Shown: piece after piece, positions 24,357 to 32,748 of the stretch | How the letters are laid out: each line of letters opens with the position of its first letter | Numbering within the stretch: the first letter of the stretch is position 1 | Assembly (NCBI GenBank): GCA_038534195.1 | Contig: JBCAXE010000013.1 | Span: 1-64,000 of the forward strand | Reading direction: 5' to 3' | From: JAJFFW01 sp038534195 | GTDB lineage: Bacteria > Pseudomonadota > Alphaproteobacteria > Caulobacterales > Parvularculaceae | Length of the DNA stretch: 64,000 nt | Made by a program: the position numbers and the translations under genes | Notes under the pieces: generated by a model | The model's input: only the letters and a program-made list of their open reading frames with translations | Told to the model about the DNA's origin: nothing | Database searches by the model: none

Positions 24357-24738
24357 TACGAATATTTTAATTTACTTCGCCACTGATACAGACATCAAAA
24401 AGCGCGACCGCGCCGCCGAATTGCTGTCGACCTCGCCGACAATTAGCGTCCAGGTTCTCAACGAATTCACGAGTGTGATGCGCGCTAAATTGAACGCGCC
24501 TTGGCCGGCTATTCGCGCCCAGCTCGATCTGTTCGGCGAGGCGTGTGAGGTGGTTTCGCTCACGCAGAAAGTCCAGTCGCACGCCGTAGATATCGCCGAG
24601 CGCTATCGGTTCGCCATCTACGACGCCAACATCATTGCAGCCGCCGAAGCTGCGGGCGTGACCGATCTGTACTCTGAGGATATGCAAAATGGGCAACGTT
24701 TCGGCAGGCTTACGATCCTTGACCCATTTAAGGAGTAG
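24331..24738 (+). CDS. PIN-domain ribonuclease toxin (VapC-like)
   Basis: A 135-residue PIN-domain protein, the normal length for a VapC-type endoribonuclease. The metal-binding acidic residues are all seen: Asp9 in FLDTNILIY, Glu45 in LNEFTSV, Asp98 in IYDANII and Glu116/Asp117 in YSEDMQNG. It would cleave an RNA such as a tRNA when not bound by the overlapping upstream antitoxin. The pair is placed between trpB and trpA. It combines a MazE-type antitoxin fold with a PIN toxin, which is a common VapBC arrangement. Confidence 0.9.
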   Translation: MPAAKIFLDTNILIYFATDTDIKKRDRAAELLSTSPTISVQVLNEFTSVMRAKLNAPWPAIRAQLDLFGEACEVVSLTQKVQSHAVDIAERYRFAIYDANIIAAAEAAGVTDLYSEDMQNGQRFGRLTILDPFKE

Positions 24739-24863
24739 GTGCTGGTAATGGTTCCGCGCGTTGCCAAGTCGCGTTTGCCGGTTTATTGCGGAAATGCTTT
24801 AGAGGATTGTTCGCCCCACAAAGTCTCGCTAGGTTTGCGGCTTCATTAGCAAGAGTGTTCGCC

Positions 24864-26177
24864 ATGCCCATTCAAAAACCCGCAATTTCGTTGATCGCGC
24901 TCGCAGCCGCCGCAATCTCTCCCGCCCACGCCGACGACGCGTTGCGCGCGGCGATCGCCGCTGATTACAAGGAAAATCTGGAGCCGTTATTCAAGCATTT
25001 CCATGCGAACCCGGAGCTTTCACACCGGGAATTCGAAACGTCGAAACGCCTTGCGGCCGAAATTGAAGCCCTCGGTTTCGCTGTGACGACGGGCGTCGGC
25101 GGCACCGGCGTCGTGGCGGTCATGGAGAACGGCGACGGGCCCACCGTGATGCTTCGCGCCGACATGGACGGGTTGCCCGTTAAAGAAGATACGGGGCTTT
25201 CTTATATCTCCAAGGCGACGCAGGAAGATATCGACGGAGAGGTAAAGCCAGTCATGCACGCTTGCGGACATGATACGCATATTACCTCGCTCGTGGGCGC
25301 GGCCCGTCAATTGGCGGCGCGCAAAGACCAATGGGGCGGCACGCTTGTATTGATTGGTCAGCCTGCAGAAGAACGTATTTCAGGCGCGCGAGACATGCTT
25401 GAAGACGGGCTCTACAAACGCTTTCCAAAACCGGATTATGCGCTGGCGTTTCATGTCTCCGCGCAGATGCCCTCAGGCAAGATCAAGGTCTCCGAAGCGG
25501 CGGCCTATTCCAGCGCAGACTCTGTCGATATCACCGTCTATGGCGTCGGCGCACACGGCGCCTCGCCGCACAAAGGCGTCGATCCTGTGCTGATCGCGTC
25601 GCAAATCGTCGTCTCGCTGCAATCGGTCGTGGCGCGTTCGATCGACCCGCTTCAACCGGGCGTGATCACAGTAGGGTCGATCCATGGCGGCACGAAGCAC
25701 AATATCATCGGCGACCAGGTGCATCTGCAATTGACAGTGCGTTCCGACAGCCCGGACGTGCGTGAAAAGCTGTTGGACGGGATTGACCGGGTGACCGAAG
25801 GCGTCGCCCTCTCCATGGGCGCGCCCAAAGATAAATTGCCGAAAGTGGTGCGCTCGCCCACCGAGACGACGCCGCCCACAGTAAACGATGCGGAAACCGC
25901 GCGCACGATCAAAGCCGCGTTTCTTGAAAATTTCGGCGCGGAAACCCTTTACGACAAACCGCGCCAGGGGATGGGCGCAGAAGACTTCGCCTATTTCGTA
26001 ACCCCTGAGCTTGGCGTGAAGGGCGTCTATTTCGCGGTGGGCGGCACGCCGGAAAAAGACCTGGCGCGCGCTGCATCGCACCATTCGCCCTTCTTCAAAA
26101 TCGAGCCCGAACCGGCGATCACCGTAGGGACCGAGGCGATGGTGGTCGGGGCGATGACGCTGATGGCGAAAGAGTGA
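24864..26177 (+). CDS. Exported M20-family amidohydrolase
   Basis: A zinc-dependent amidohydrolase of 437 residues, exported by a signal peptide ending near PAHADDA. Metal-binding motifs are MHACGHDTH, with the bridging Asp in LRADMDGLP, and GQPAEE. The catalytic HGASPH and the FYVAV-like end also fit M20D (IAA-amino acid hydrolase / carboxypeptidase Ss1 type) proteins. The ATG at 24864 begins the signal peptide; the frame extends upstream to 24786 without sense as a leader. It probably hydrolyses N-acyl amino acids or aminoacyl amides in the periplasm. It lies inside the gap between trpB and trpA. Confidence 0.92.
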   Translation: MPIQKPAISLIALAAAAISPAHADDALRAAIAADYKENLEPLFKHFHANPELSHREFETSKRLAAEIEALGFAVTTGVGGTGVVAVMENGDGPTVMLRADMDGLPVKEDTGLSYISKATQEDIDGEVKPVMHACGHDTHITSLVGAARQLAARKDQWGGTLVLIGQPAEERISGARDMLEDGLYKRFPKPDYALAFHVSAQMPSGKIKVSEAAAYSSADSVDITVYGVGAHGASPHKGVDPVLIASQIVVSLQSVVARSIDPLQPGVITVGSIHGGTKHNIIGDQVHLQLTVRSDSPDVREKLLDGIDRVTEGVALSMGAPKDKLPKVVRSPTETTPPTVNDAETARTIKAAFLENFGAETLYDKPRQGMGAEDFAYFVTPELGVKGVYFAVGGTPEKDLARAASHHSPFFKIEPEPAITVGTEAMVVGAMTLMAKE

Positions 26178-26286
26178 ACGAATAAGGCGCTGATCCGGCG
26201 CGATAAAATTTTTGTGTTTGGCGCCCACTCCTGAAACGGCTTAGGGTCTGCGCTTTATTATCAGCAACCAGAGAGCGTCCCTCGTT

Positions 26287-27378
26287 TTGGCTTCATCTGA
26301 TTCTGCGCCTGCTAATCCCGATCAATCCGCCTCCACCATCGCCGACCAGTTCTCGGCGCGCGTCGCGCGTATCGCCGAACATTGCCGCGCCTATCAGGGC
26401 CCGCAGCTCAGTCGCTCGGTGCGACAGGCGCTCCTGAGCGCGGCCCTCTACGCCGTTGCGATTGCGCTAATGTTCTTTCTGGTGAAAGCCGGTTATTGGT
26501 ATGCGGCGTTGGCCCTGGCCCCGGTGTCCGGTCTTCTGCTCGTGAAGCTTTTCACAATCCAGCATGATTGCGGCCATGGCTCATACTTTAAGGCGCGCCA
26601 GGCGAACAACATAATCGGCTGGTTAATCAGCATTCTGACGTTCACCCCTTATGGCTTCTGGCGGGACTCCCATAACCGCCATCACGCCGGCTCCGGAAAT
26701 CTTGACCGGCGCGGTCTCGGCGCCGTCGATATGCTGACCGTTGAAGAGTTTAAGCGGCTAAGTCCGAAGCAGCGATTTCTGTACAGATTTTATCGCCACC
26801 CGCTAACGCTTCTTGTATTTGGGCCGCCCTTCTATTTCATTTTGATGCAGCGTTTGCCGCTGAATAAAACGCTGCCCTTCATGGAGACCTATACATCCAT
26901 GAAATTATCGCAGATCTGGAAAAGCGTTGCGCTGCTTGATTTGGCGATCATTGTCTTTTACGGCGCGCTTGCGCTGTGGCTCGGGTTCGGCGCCGTGGCT
27001 CTCGTGATATTGCCGTCGGTGGCGGTGGCTAGTTGGGTCGGCGCGTGGCTCTTTTATGTGCAGCATCAATATGAGAACGCCTACTGGGCGAAATCAAAGG
27101 ACTGGAATTATGAAGAGGCGGCGCTTCTCGGCTCGTCTCATTACGATCTGCCGAAGCCGATCCAGTGGGTGACCGGCAATATCGGGTTGCACCATATTCA
27201 TCATCTGTGCAGCCTCATTCCGAATTATCGGCTTCAGGAATGCTATGACGCCAGCGAGGATTTGAAGGCCTGGCCGAAAATGTCCTTTCTGGACAGTTTG
27301 AAGACGACGCGGCTCGCGCTCTGGGATGAGGCGCGCCAGCGCATGATTTCATTTCGCATGGCGCGACGCGCCGCCTGA
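26287..27378 (+). CDS. Membrane fatty-acid desaturase
   Basis: An integral-membrane di-iron desaturase of 363 residues. All three His boxes are present: HDCGH at 93-97, HNRHH at 129-133 and a GLHHIHH box near residue 297. Four or more hydrophobic helices lie between them. The box spacing resembles acyl-lipid delta-12/omega desaturases, so it likely inserts a cis double bond into membrane acyl chains. The only plausible start is TTG at 26287, and its ribosome binding site is weak. It is part of the insert between trpB and trpA. Confidence 0.9.
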   Translation: MASSDSAPANPDQSASTIADQFSARVARIAEHCRAYQGPQLSRSVRQALLSAALYAVAIALMFFLVKAGYWYAALALAPVSGLLLVKLFTIQHDCGHGSYFKARQANNIIGWLISILTFTPYGFWRDSHNRHHAGSGNLDRRGLGAVDMLTVEEFKRLSPKQRFLYRFYRHPLTLLVFGPPFYFILMQRLPLNKTLPFMETYTSMKLSQIWKSVALLDLAIIVFYGALALWLGFGAVALVILPSVAVASWVGAWLFYVQHQYENAYWAKSKDWNYEEAALLGSSHYDLPKPIQWVTGNIGLHHIHHLCSLIPNYRLQECYDASEDLKAWPKMSFLDSLKTTRLALWDEARQRMISFRMARRAA

Positions 27379-27461
27379 CGGCGAAACTCTGCTGAACCGG
27401 CTGGAGACCAAACGGCGTCGCCATTAGGGTGACGCCGACACTGTTTGAGAGGGGCGTTCCC

Positions 27462-29144
27462 ATGAGACAATTCATGATAGCGACGGCGATGATCACGCTT
27501 GCGGCGTGCGGCGGCGACAAAGAACCGGCCCCGATCGTGGCGGCTGAAGTGACGCAAAAAACGGTCGCCGGCGGCGATCTTGTGGGATTTGTTGCGCCAA
27601 GCGGCGCCCATGTGTGGCGCGGCGTCTCGTTTGCGGCGTCGACGGCGTTCGAAAATCGTTGGCGTGCGCCGCGTCCGGCGCCTGCATGGGAAGGTGTGCG
27701 CAACGCCACGACCTTTGCGCCGCTCTGCCCGCAGATCGCGAATGCATTCACGCAGATCGAAGACATCACGTACGGCGACTTAATCGGATCGGAAGACTGT
27801 CTTGCGGCTGATATTTATGCACCGCCGGACGCGGCGGGAAAAGCGTTGCCGGTGATGGTTTGGATCCATGGCGGCAGCAATGTCTCGGGCGGGTCGCGAT
27901 TTTATGACGGCGCTAACCTCGCGGCGAATGAGAATGTGATCGTCGTTTCGGTTCAGTACCGTCTGGGCCCTCTCGGTTGGTTCGCCCACGATGCATTAAA
28001 GCAAGGCGCGGAGGTTCCGGAAGACGCCGCCGCCAATTTTGGCACGCTGGACCTGATCGCGTCGCTGCAATGGGTGCGCGACAATATCGGCGCCTTTGGC
28101 GGCGACGCCGACAATGTGACGATCTTCGGCGAGAGCGCCGGCGGGCACAATGTGGCGAGTCTCTTAGCCTCGCCCTTGGCGGCTGGTCTTTTTCATCGCG
28201 CAATCATTCAGTCCGGCAGCTTCGATAGCACGTCCATGAGCGACGCGACGGGCGAAACGGGCGATTTGCCGAATCCGTCGCGCGAGGTCGCCACGCGCCT
28301 TGGCGTTCAGAATTTTCACACGGCGACCGCGCAGCAAGTCTTCGACGCCTATACGCTGGACGGTGGGGGCTTCATGGAACTGCCGCGCGTGATTCAGGAC
28401 GGGATCGTCTTGCCGGCGAGCCCGTTGCGCGATGCGTTCGCTTCGCCGGAGACATTCAATGCGGTGCCGATCATGACCGGCACTAATCGCGATGAGATGA
28501 AACTCTTTTATCTCCTCGACGAGCGCCTAACGAAGAAAATTCTCGGGACGTTTTATGTGGCCCGTGATCAGGATCTTTATGACGCCGCGTCGGACTATTC
28601 CGGCCGAAATTGGCGATTGCGGGCGGTTGATCGCCCGGCCATCCGGATGCGCGCCGGCGGTCATGAGGCGGTCTACGCCTATCGTTTTGATTGGGATGAA
28701 GGCGGAAGATTTTTGTGGACGGACTTTTCAAAATTGCTCGGCGCCGCGCATGCGCTCGAAATTCCTTTCGTCTTCAACAAGTTCGCGCTGCTCGGGGACG
28801 CCGACAAGGTGTTGTTCAAGAAAAACACCTTTGAGACGCGTGACGCTTTGAGCAAGACGATGGGGAAGTATTGGGCGAGCTTCGCACGCAACGGCGCGCC
28901 AGCGCGCGGTCAGAAAGCGGACTGGCCCGTTTACGGCGCTGACGCTGCGGTGATGATTTTCGACACGCCAAAAGACGGCGGCGTGCGCGTTGAGCGCGGC
29001 GCGGAAAGCATCGACAAGATTGTCGGCGATCTGGAGGCCGACGCGCGCATCGCCGCGGCCGAGAAATGTGAAATTGCGCAAGCCATCATCGACTGGACGC
29101 CCGAAGTCGCCGGGCCGATGAGCGTCGCGCTGCCTTGCCGGTAA
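27462..29144 (+). CDS. Carboxylesterase type B lipoprotein
   Basis: A 560-residue alpha/beta-hydrolase of the carboxylesterase-lipase family, exported as a lipoprotein (lipobox LAAC, Cys16). The oxyanion HGG at 136-138 and the nucleophile Ser225 in GESAGG are clear; the catalytic acid (Asp/Glu) and His further on are expected but not pinpointed. The ATG at 27462 has a strong GAGAGGGG ribosome binding site; the longer GTG start at 27429 would spoil the signal peptide. The substrate is an ester of unknown identity. It closes the insert before trpA. Confidence 0.92.
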   Translation: MRQFMIATAMITLAACGGDKEPAPIVAAEVTQKTVAGGDLVGFVAPSGAHVWRGVSFAASTAFENRWRAPRPAPAWEGVRNATTFAPLCPQIANAFTQIEDITYGDLIGSEDCLAADIYAPPDAAGKALPVMVWIHGGSNVSGGSRFYDGANLAANENVIVVSVQYRLGPLGWFAHDALKQGAEVPEDAAANFGTLDLIASLQWVRDNIGAFGGDADNVTIFGESAGGHNVASLLASPLAAGLFHRAIIQSGSFDSTSMSDATGETGDLPNPSREVATRLGVQNFHTATAQQVFDAYTLDGGGFMELPRVIQDGIVLPASPLRDAFASPETFNAVPIMTGTNRDEMKLFYLLDERLTKKILGTFYVARDQDLYDAASDYSGRNWRLRAVDRPAIRMRAGGHEAVYAYRFDWDEGGRFLWTDFSKLLGAAHALEIPFVFNKFALLGDADKVLFKKNTFETRDALSKTMGKYWASFARNGAPARGQKADWPVYGADAAVMIFDTPKDGGVRVERGAESIDKIVGDLEADARIAAAEKCEIAQAIIDWTPEVAGPMSVALPCR

Positions 29145-29208
29145 CGCGGCTCTTGCATTTGCACGGCGCCGCGTTAGGTGATGCGGCGACGTCACCGAAA
29201 GTCGAGCC

Positions 29209-30039
29209 TTGTCCCGTATCGCCGCCCGCTTCGATCAGTTAAAGCGCGAGAACCGCGCCGGTTTCATCCCGTTCATCATGGCGGGCGATCCGGATATGGA
29301 GACGTCGCTGTCACTGATGAAGCAGCTGCCGGCCGCCGGCGCCGATCTGATTGAGCTCGGCGTGTGTTTCACTGATCCTATGGCTGACGGCCCAGCCATC
29401 CAGGCCGCGGGCCTAAGGGCGCTCGAGGCCGGGCAAACCCTGCGCAAGACGCTCGAGATGGTGACGGCCTTCCGTCAAGCGGATCAGGAAACGCCGATCA
29501 TTCTGATGGGATACTTTAACCCGTTTTACATTTATGGCGTTGAGGCGTTTTTGAAGAACGCGGCAGTTGCAGGCGTCGATGGGCTCATCATCGTGGACCT
29601 GCCGCCTGAAGAGGACAGCGAAATGTGCCTGCCGGCGCAGGCGGCGGGCCTTGATTTTATTCGGCTCGCCACGCCGACGACGGATGACAAGCGGTTGCCG
29701 GCGGTTCTGAAGAACACAAGCGGGTTCGTCTATTACGTCTCCGTCGCCGGGATTACAGGTCAAAAATCGGGCGCCGCGGGCGCTGTGAGTACGGCGGTTG
29801 CACGCCTCCACGCTGCATCCGCTTTACCGGTGGCGGTCGGTTTCGGGATCAAAACGCCTGAAAAAGCGCGGGAAACGGCGCGTTTCGCCGAGGCTGTGGT
29901 GGTCGGATCGGCGCTCGTTGAGAAAGTCGCGCAGGGCCTTGAGGCGGGGCCCGACAAGCCCGATATTGTCATTAACGAGGTATTGAGTTTAGCGCGCGAT
30001 CTTGGCGACGCGGTGCGTCACGCGCGGAAGGAACGCTAG
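29209..30039 (+). CDS. trpA: Tryptophan synthase alpha chain
   Basis: Cleaves indole-3-glycerol phosphate to indole for TrpB. The 276 residues include GFIPFIMAGDPD, the catalytic Glu in the IELGV segment near residue 50, Asp in DPMADGP, and the phosphate-binding VGFGIKTPE region. In the first motif the usual ELGVPFSDP reads ELGVCFTDP, a mild substitution at non-catalytic positions. The only start at the family N-terminus is TTG at 29209. It is separated from trpB by about 5 kb, and accD follows after one base, so the trpA-accD-folC end of the operon is intact. Confidence 0.96.
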   Translation: MSRIAARFDQLKRENRAGFIPFIMAGDPDMETSLSLMKQLPAAGADLIELGVCFTDPMADGPAIQAAGLRALEAGQTLRKTLEMVTAFRQADQETPIILMGYFNPFYIYGVEAFLKNAAVAGVDGLIIVDLPPEEDSEMCLPAQAAGLDFIRLATPTTDDKRLPAVLKNTSGFVYYVSVAGITGQKSGAAGAVSTAVARLHAASALPVAVGFGIKTPEKARETARFAEAVVVGSALVEKVAQGLEAGPDKPDIVINEVLSLARDLGDAVRHARKER

Positions 30040-30040
30040 A

Positions 30041-30991
30041 ATGAGCTGGCTCTCGAACATTACGCCCCCTGGCATCAAGAATCTCCTGAAACGTCAGGAC
30101 GATAACGCCGACAATCTGTGGGTGAAGTGCGGCGGTTGCGGCGACATGATTTTTCATCGCGATCTCGAAACGTCCCAGAAGGTTTGTCCGTCTTGCGACC
30201 ACCACATGAAATTGTCCGTGGAAGAGCGGATGAAGTCGATTTTCGATCACGGCGCCTACGAAAAAATTGAGACGCCGGAGCCGCCGTCCGATCCGTTGAA
30301 GTTCAAGGACGAGAAAAAATACATCGACCGGCTCAAAGACAATCGCAAGCGGTCCGGCGAGCAGGATGCGATGACCGTGGCGGTAGGCGCCCTCGACGGC
30401 GCGCCGCTTGTGGTGGCGGTTCAGAATTTTGGCTTTATGGGCGGCTCCATGGGCATGGCGCTCGGCGAGGCGATCATCAAAGCCGCGGAAGAAGCGATTG
30501 CGCGCAACGCGCCGCTCGTGCTCTTTTCCGCGTCTGGCGGCGCCCGCATGCAGGAAGGCATCTTGTCGTTGATGCAGATGCCGCGCTCAACCATCGCCGT
30601 TCAAATGATGAATGAGGCGAAGTTGCCCTATGTCGTGGTGTTGACCCATCCAACCACAGGCGGCGTTACGGCTTCCTACGCTATGCTGGGCGACGCGCAT
30701 ATCGCGGAACCGGGCGCCTTGATCGGGTTCGCGGGCCCGCGCGTGATTGAACAGACCATTCGCGAAAAATTGCCTGAAGGCTTTCAGCGGGCGGAATTTC
30801 TGCAGGAAAAGGGCATGGTCGATATGGTCGTCCATCGCCACAAGTTGCGCGAGACGCTCTCCTCGCTCTTGCGTGTCCTGGCCAAAGGCGGCGCTGCGGC
30901 TAAGCCAGCGCCGGTCCTCGTTCCGGTTGAAGAGACGACTGAACCCGCGCCGGCGGAAGAAGACGTCGCACTCGACAAAGCTGCGGAGTAA
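30041..30991 (+). CDS. accD: Acetyl-CoA carboxylase carboxyltransferase subunit beta
   Basis: Beta part of the carboxyltransferase that makes malonyl-CoA for fatty-acid synthesis. The 316 residues have the N-terminal four-cysteine zinc finger (CGGCGDM, then CPSC) and the crotonase-like core with SASGGARMQEG and THPTTGGVTASYA. An acidic, Pro/Ala-rich tail of about 35 residues follows. AAGGA lies nine bases before the ATG. It follows trpA by one base and is followed by folC, the usual alphaproteobacterial order. Confidence 0.97.
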   Translation: MSWLSNITPPGIKNLLKRQDDNADNLWVKCGGCGDMIFHRDLETSQKVCPSCDHHMKLSVEERMKSIFDHGAYEKIETPEPPSDPLKFKDEKKYIDRLKDNRKRSGEQDAMTVAVGALDGAPLVVAVQNFGFMGGSMGMALGEAIIKAAEEAIARNAPLVLFSASGGARMQEGILSLMQMPRSTIAVQMMNEAKLPYVVVLTHPTTGGVTASYAMLGDAHIAEPGALIGFAGPRVIEQTIREKLPEGFQRAEFLQEKGMVDMVVHRHKLRETLSSLLRVLAKGGAAAKPAPVLVPVEETTEPAPAEEDVALDKAAE

Positions 30992-31051
30992 CGACCGCTG
31001 TCTAAACAATACGAGGCGCCCGCAACGCCGTCCATTGATCTCAACGCTGTT

Positions 31052-32317
31052 ATGAACGCGATTGCGGCGCGTCGTCCGTCGCTGATCGACCTTGGGATCG
31101 CGCGCGTTGAAGAGGCGCTCGGCGCGCTTGGCGATCCGCACCGGCGTTTGCCGCCAGTCCTGCACGTGGCGGGCACAAACGGCAAAGGCTCAACCATCGC
31201 CTATATGAAGGCGATGCTCGAAGCGGCGGGCGCGCGAACCCATGTTTTCACGTCGCCGCATCTCGTTCGATATAATGAACGGATTGTGCTCGCCGGTGAG
31301 ATGATTTCCGACGCCGCGCTTGCTGATGTGATGACGCGCGTTGATGCGGCGGTCGGCCAGGACGCATTGACCTTCTTCGAGACGATCACGTGCGCCGCCT
31401 TTCTAGCCTTTGCTGAAACGCCGGCCGACTATCTCTTGCTGGAGGTTGGTCTCGGCGGCCGGCTTGACGCGACAAACGTGATAGACGCGCCGCTTGCGAG
31501 CGTCATTACGCCCATTGCGCTCGACCATCAGCAGTTTCTGGGCGCGGACCTCGCGAGCATCGCCCGTGAAAAAGCCGGCATCTTCAAACGCGGCGCGCCT
31601 GCCGTTATCGGCCCTCAGACGCCTGAAGCAATGACGGCTCTTGAAGCTTGCGCCGGCGCCGCAGGCGCTAAACCCTTTGTGCACGGATCAGATTGGACTG
31701 TATTCGCTGAACAAGGACGTCTCGTTTATCAGGACCATGACGGCCTCAGCGATCTCGCGGCGCCGCGCCTTCTAGGCGCTCACCAGATCATGAACGCTGG
31801 CCTTGCGGTGGCGGCGCTAAAAGCGTCGTCGCGTGGCCTTAGCGACGAAGTTTTGTCCGCGGGCGTTGTGAACGCTCATTGGCCGGCCCGGCTCCAGCGC
31901 TTGACGCAAGGCCCGCTTGTGACTGCTGCCGGTGACGGCGCAGAGATTTGGCTCGACGGGGGGCATAATCCGCATGCCGCGCGTGCGGTGGCGGCGGCGT
32001 TTTCCGATCTTGAGGAACGGTCCGGCGCACGTCTGGTGCTCATCGCCGGTTTGCAGGCCAATAAAGATGCAAAGGGATATTTCGCCGCTTTTGAAGGCCT
32101 GGCGTCAAAGGTTTTTGCGGTGGCGGCAGCGCACAAAGCTGCTGCGCCCGCCGTCGATATCGCTGAGGCGGCGCGCGCCGCGCGCCTCAATTCAACGACA
32201 AGCCCGTCGGTTGCTGACGCGATTGCAGCGGCGAGATCCGAGAATGAGGAGCCGCTTAGAGTTTTGATTTGCGGCTCCCTCTATCTCGCTGGCGAGGTGC
32301 TTGCTGAAAACAGTTAG
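31052..32317 (+). CDS. folC: Dihydrofolate/folylpolyglutamate synthase
   Basis: Mur-ligase-type enzyme that makes dihydrofolate and adds glutamates to folates. The 421 residues show the ATP-binding VAGTNGKGSTIAYM near residue 42, the TSPHLVRYNERI segment, LLEVGLGGRLDATN, and the DGGHNPHAAR motif of the C-terminal domain. The ATG at 31052 has no Shine-Dalgarno sequence; the same frame is open back to the accD stop codon at 30989, and a CTG at 30998 with GGAG upstream could be the true start, adding 18 residues. The stop overlaps the trxA stop by two bases, convergently. Confidence 0.93.
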   Translation: MNAIAARRPSLIDLGIARVEEALGALGDPHRRLPPVLHVAGTNGKGSTIAYMKAMLEAAGARTHVFTSPHLVRYNERIVLAGEMISDAALADVMTRVDAAVGQDALTFFETITCAAFLAFAETPADYLLLEVGLGGRLDATNVIDAPLASVITPIALDHQQFLGADLASIAREKAGIFKRGAPAVIGPQTPEAMTALEACAGAAGAKPFVHGSDWTVFAEQGRLVYQDHDGLSDLAAPRLLGAHQIMNAGLAVAALKASSRGLSDEVLSAGVVNAHWPARLQRLTQGPLVTAAGDGAEIWLDGGHNPHAARAVAAAFSDLEERSGARLVLIAGLQANKDAKGYFAAFEGLASKVFAVAAAHKAAAPAVDIAEAARAARLNSTTSPSVADAIAAARSENEEPLRVLICGSLYLAGEVLAENS

Positions 32318-32661
32318 GCTGACGCTGCGCTTGCGGCGGCGTCAATCTCAGATTTGATCCAGGCGTCGATCGCAGATTTCGGATATGCGCCGACTTTGGT
32401 GGCTTTCAGTTCACCATTTTCGAAAATCATCAGTGTGGGGATGCCACGAACACCGAACTTGCCTGGCGTTTCCGGACTTTCGTCAATATTGACCTTGGCG
32501 ATGGTCAATGCGTCGGCGTAATCGGCGGACAATTCTTCGAGCGCCGGCCCAATCTGTTTGCAGGGGCCGCACCATTCCGCCCAGAAATCAACGAGCACGG
32601 GTTTGTCGGACTTAAGGACATCGTTTTCAAACGATGCGTCTGTGACTGCTTTCGTCGCCAT
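32314..32661 (-). CDS. trxA: Thioredoxin
   Basis: Small dithiol oxidoreductase of the cytoplasm, 115 residues. The active site WCGPC is in DFWAEWCGPCKQ near residue 31, and the cis-Pro segment GVRGIPTLMIF is present. A short Ala/Ser-rich tail extends the C-terminus. GGAG lies nine bases before the ATG. It is the last gene of the minus-strand operon that starts with tsaE; 87 bases separate it from addA, so it may also have its own promoter. Confidence 0.97.
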   Translation of the reverse strand: MATKAVTDASFENDVLKSDKPVLVDFWAEWCGPCKQIGPALEELSADYADALTIAKVNIDESPETPGKFGVRGIPTLMIFENGELKATKVGAYPKSAIDAWIKSEIDAAASAASA

Positions 32662-32748
32662 TTGTCTTACTCCTCGCCGAAGCGGCGGTTGCGGCCGGGG
32701 GCCAATTTGAACGCCAAAGATAGGCCGCCGCCGCCGATCTTCAAGCCG

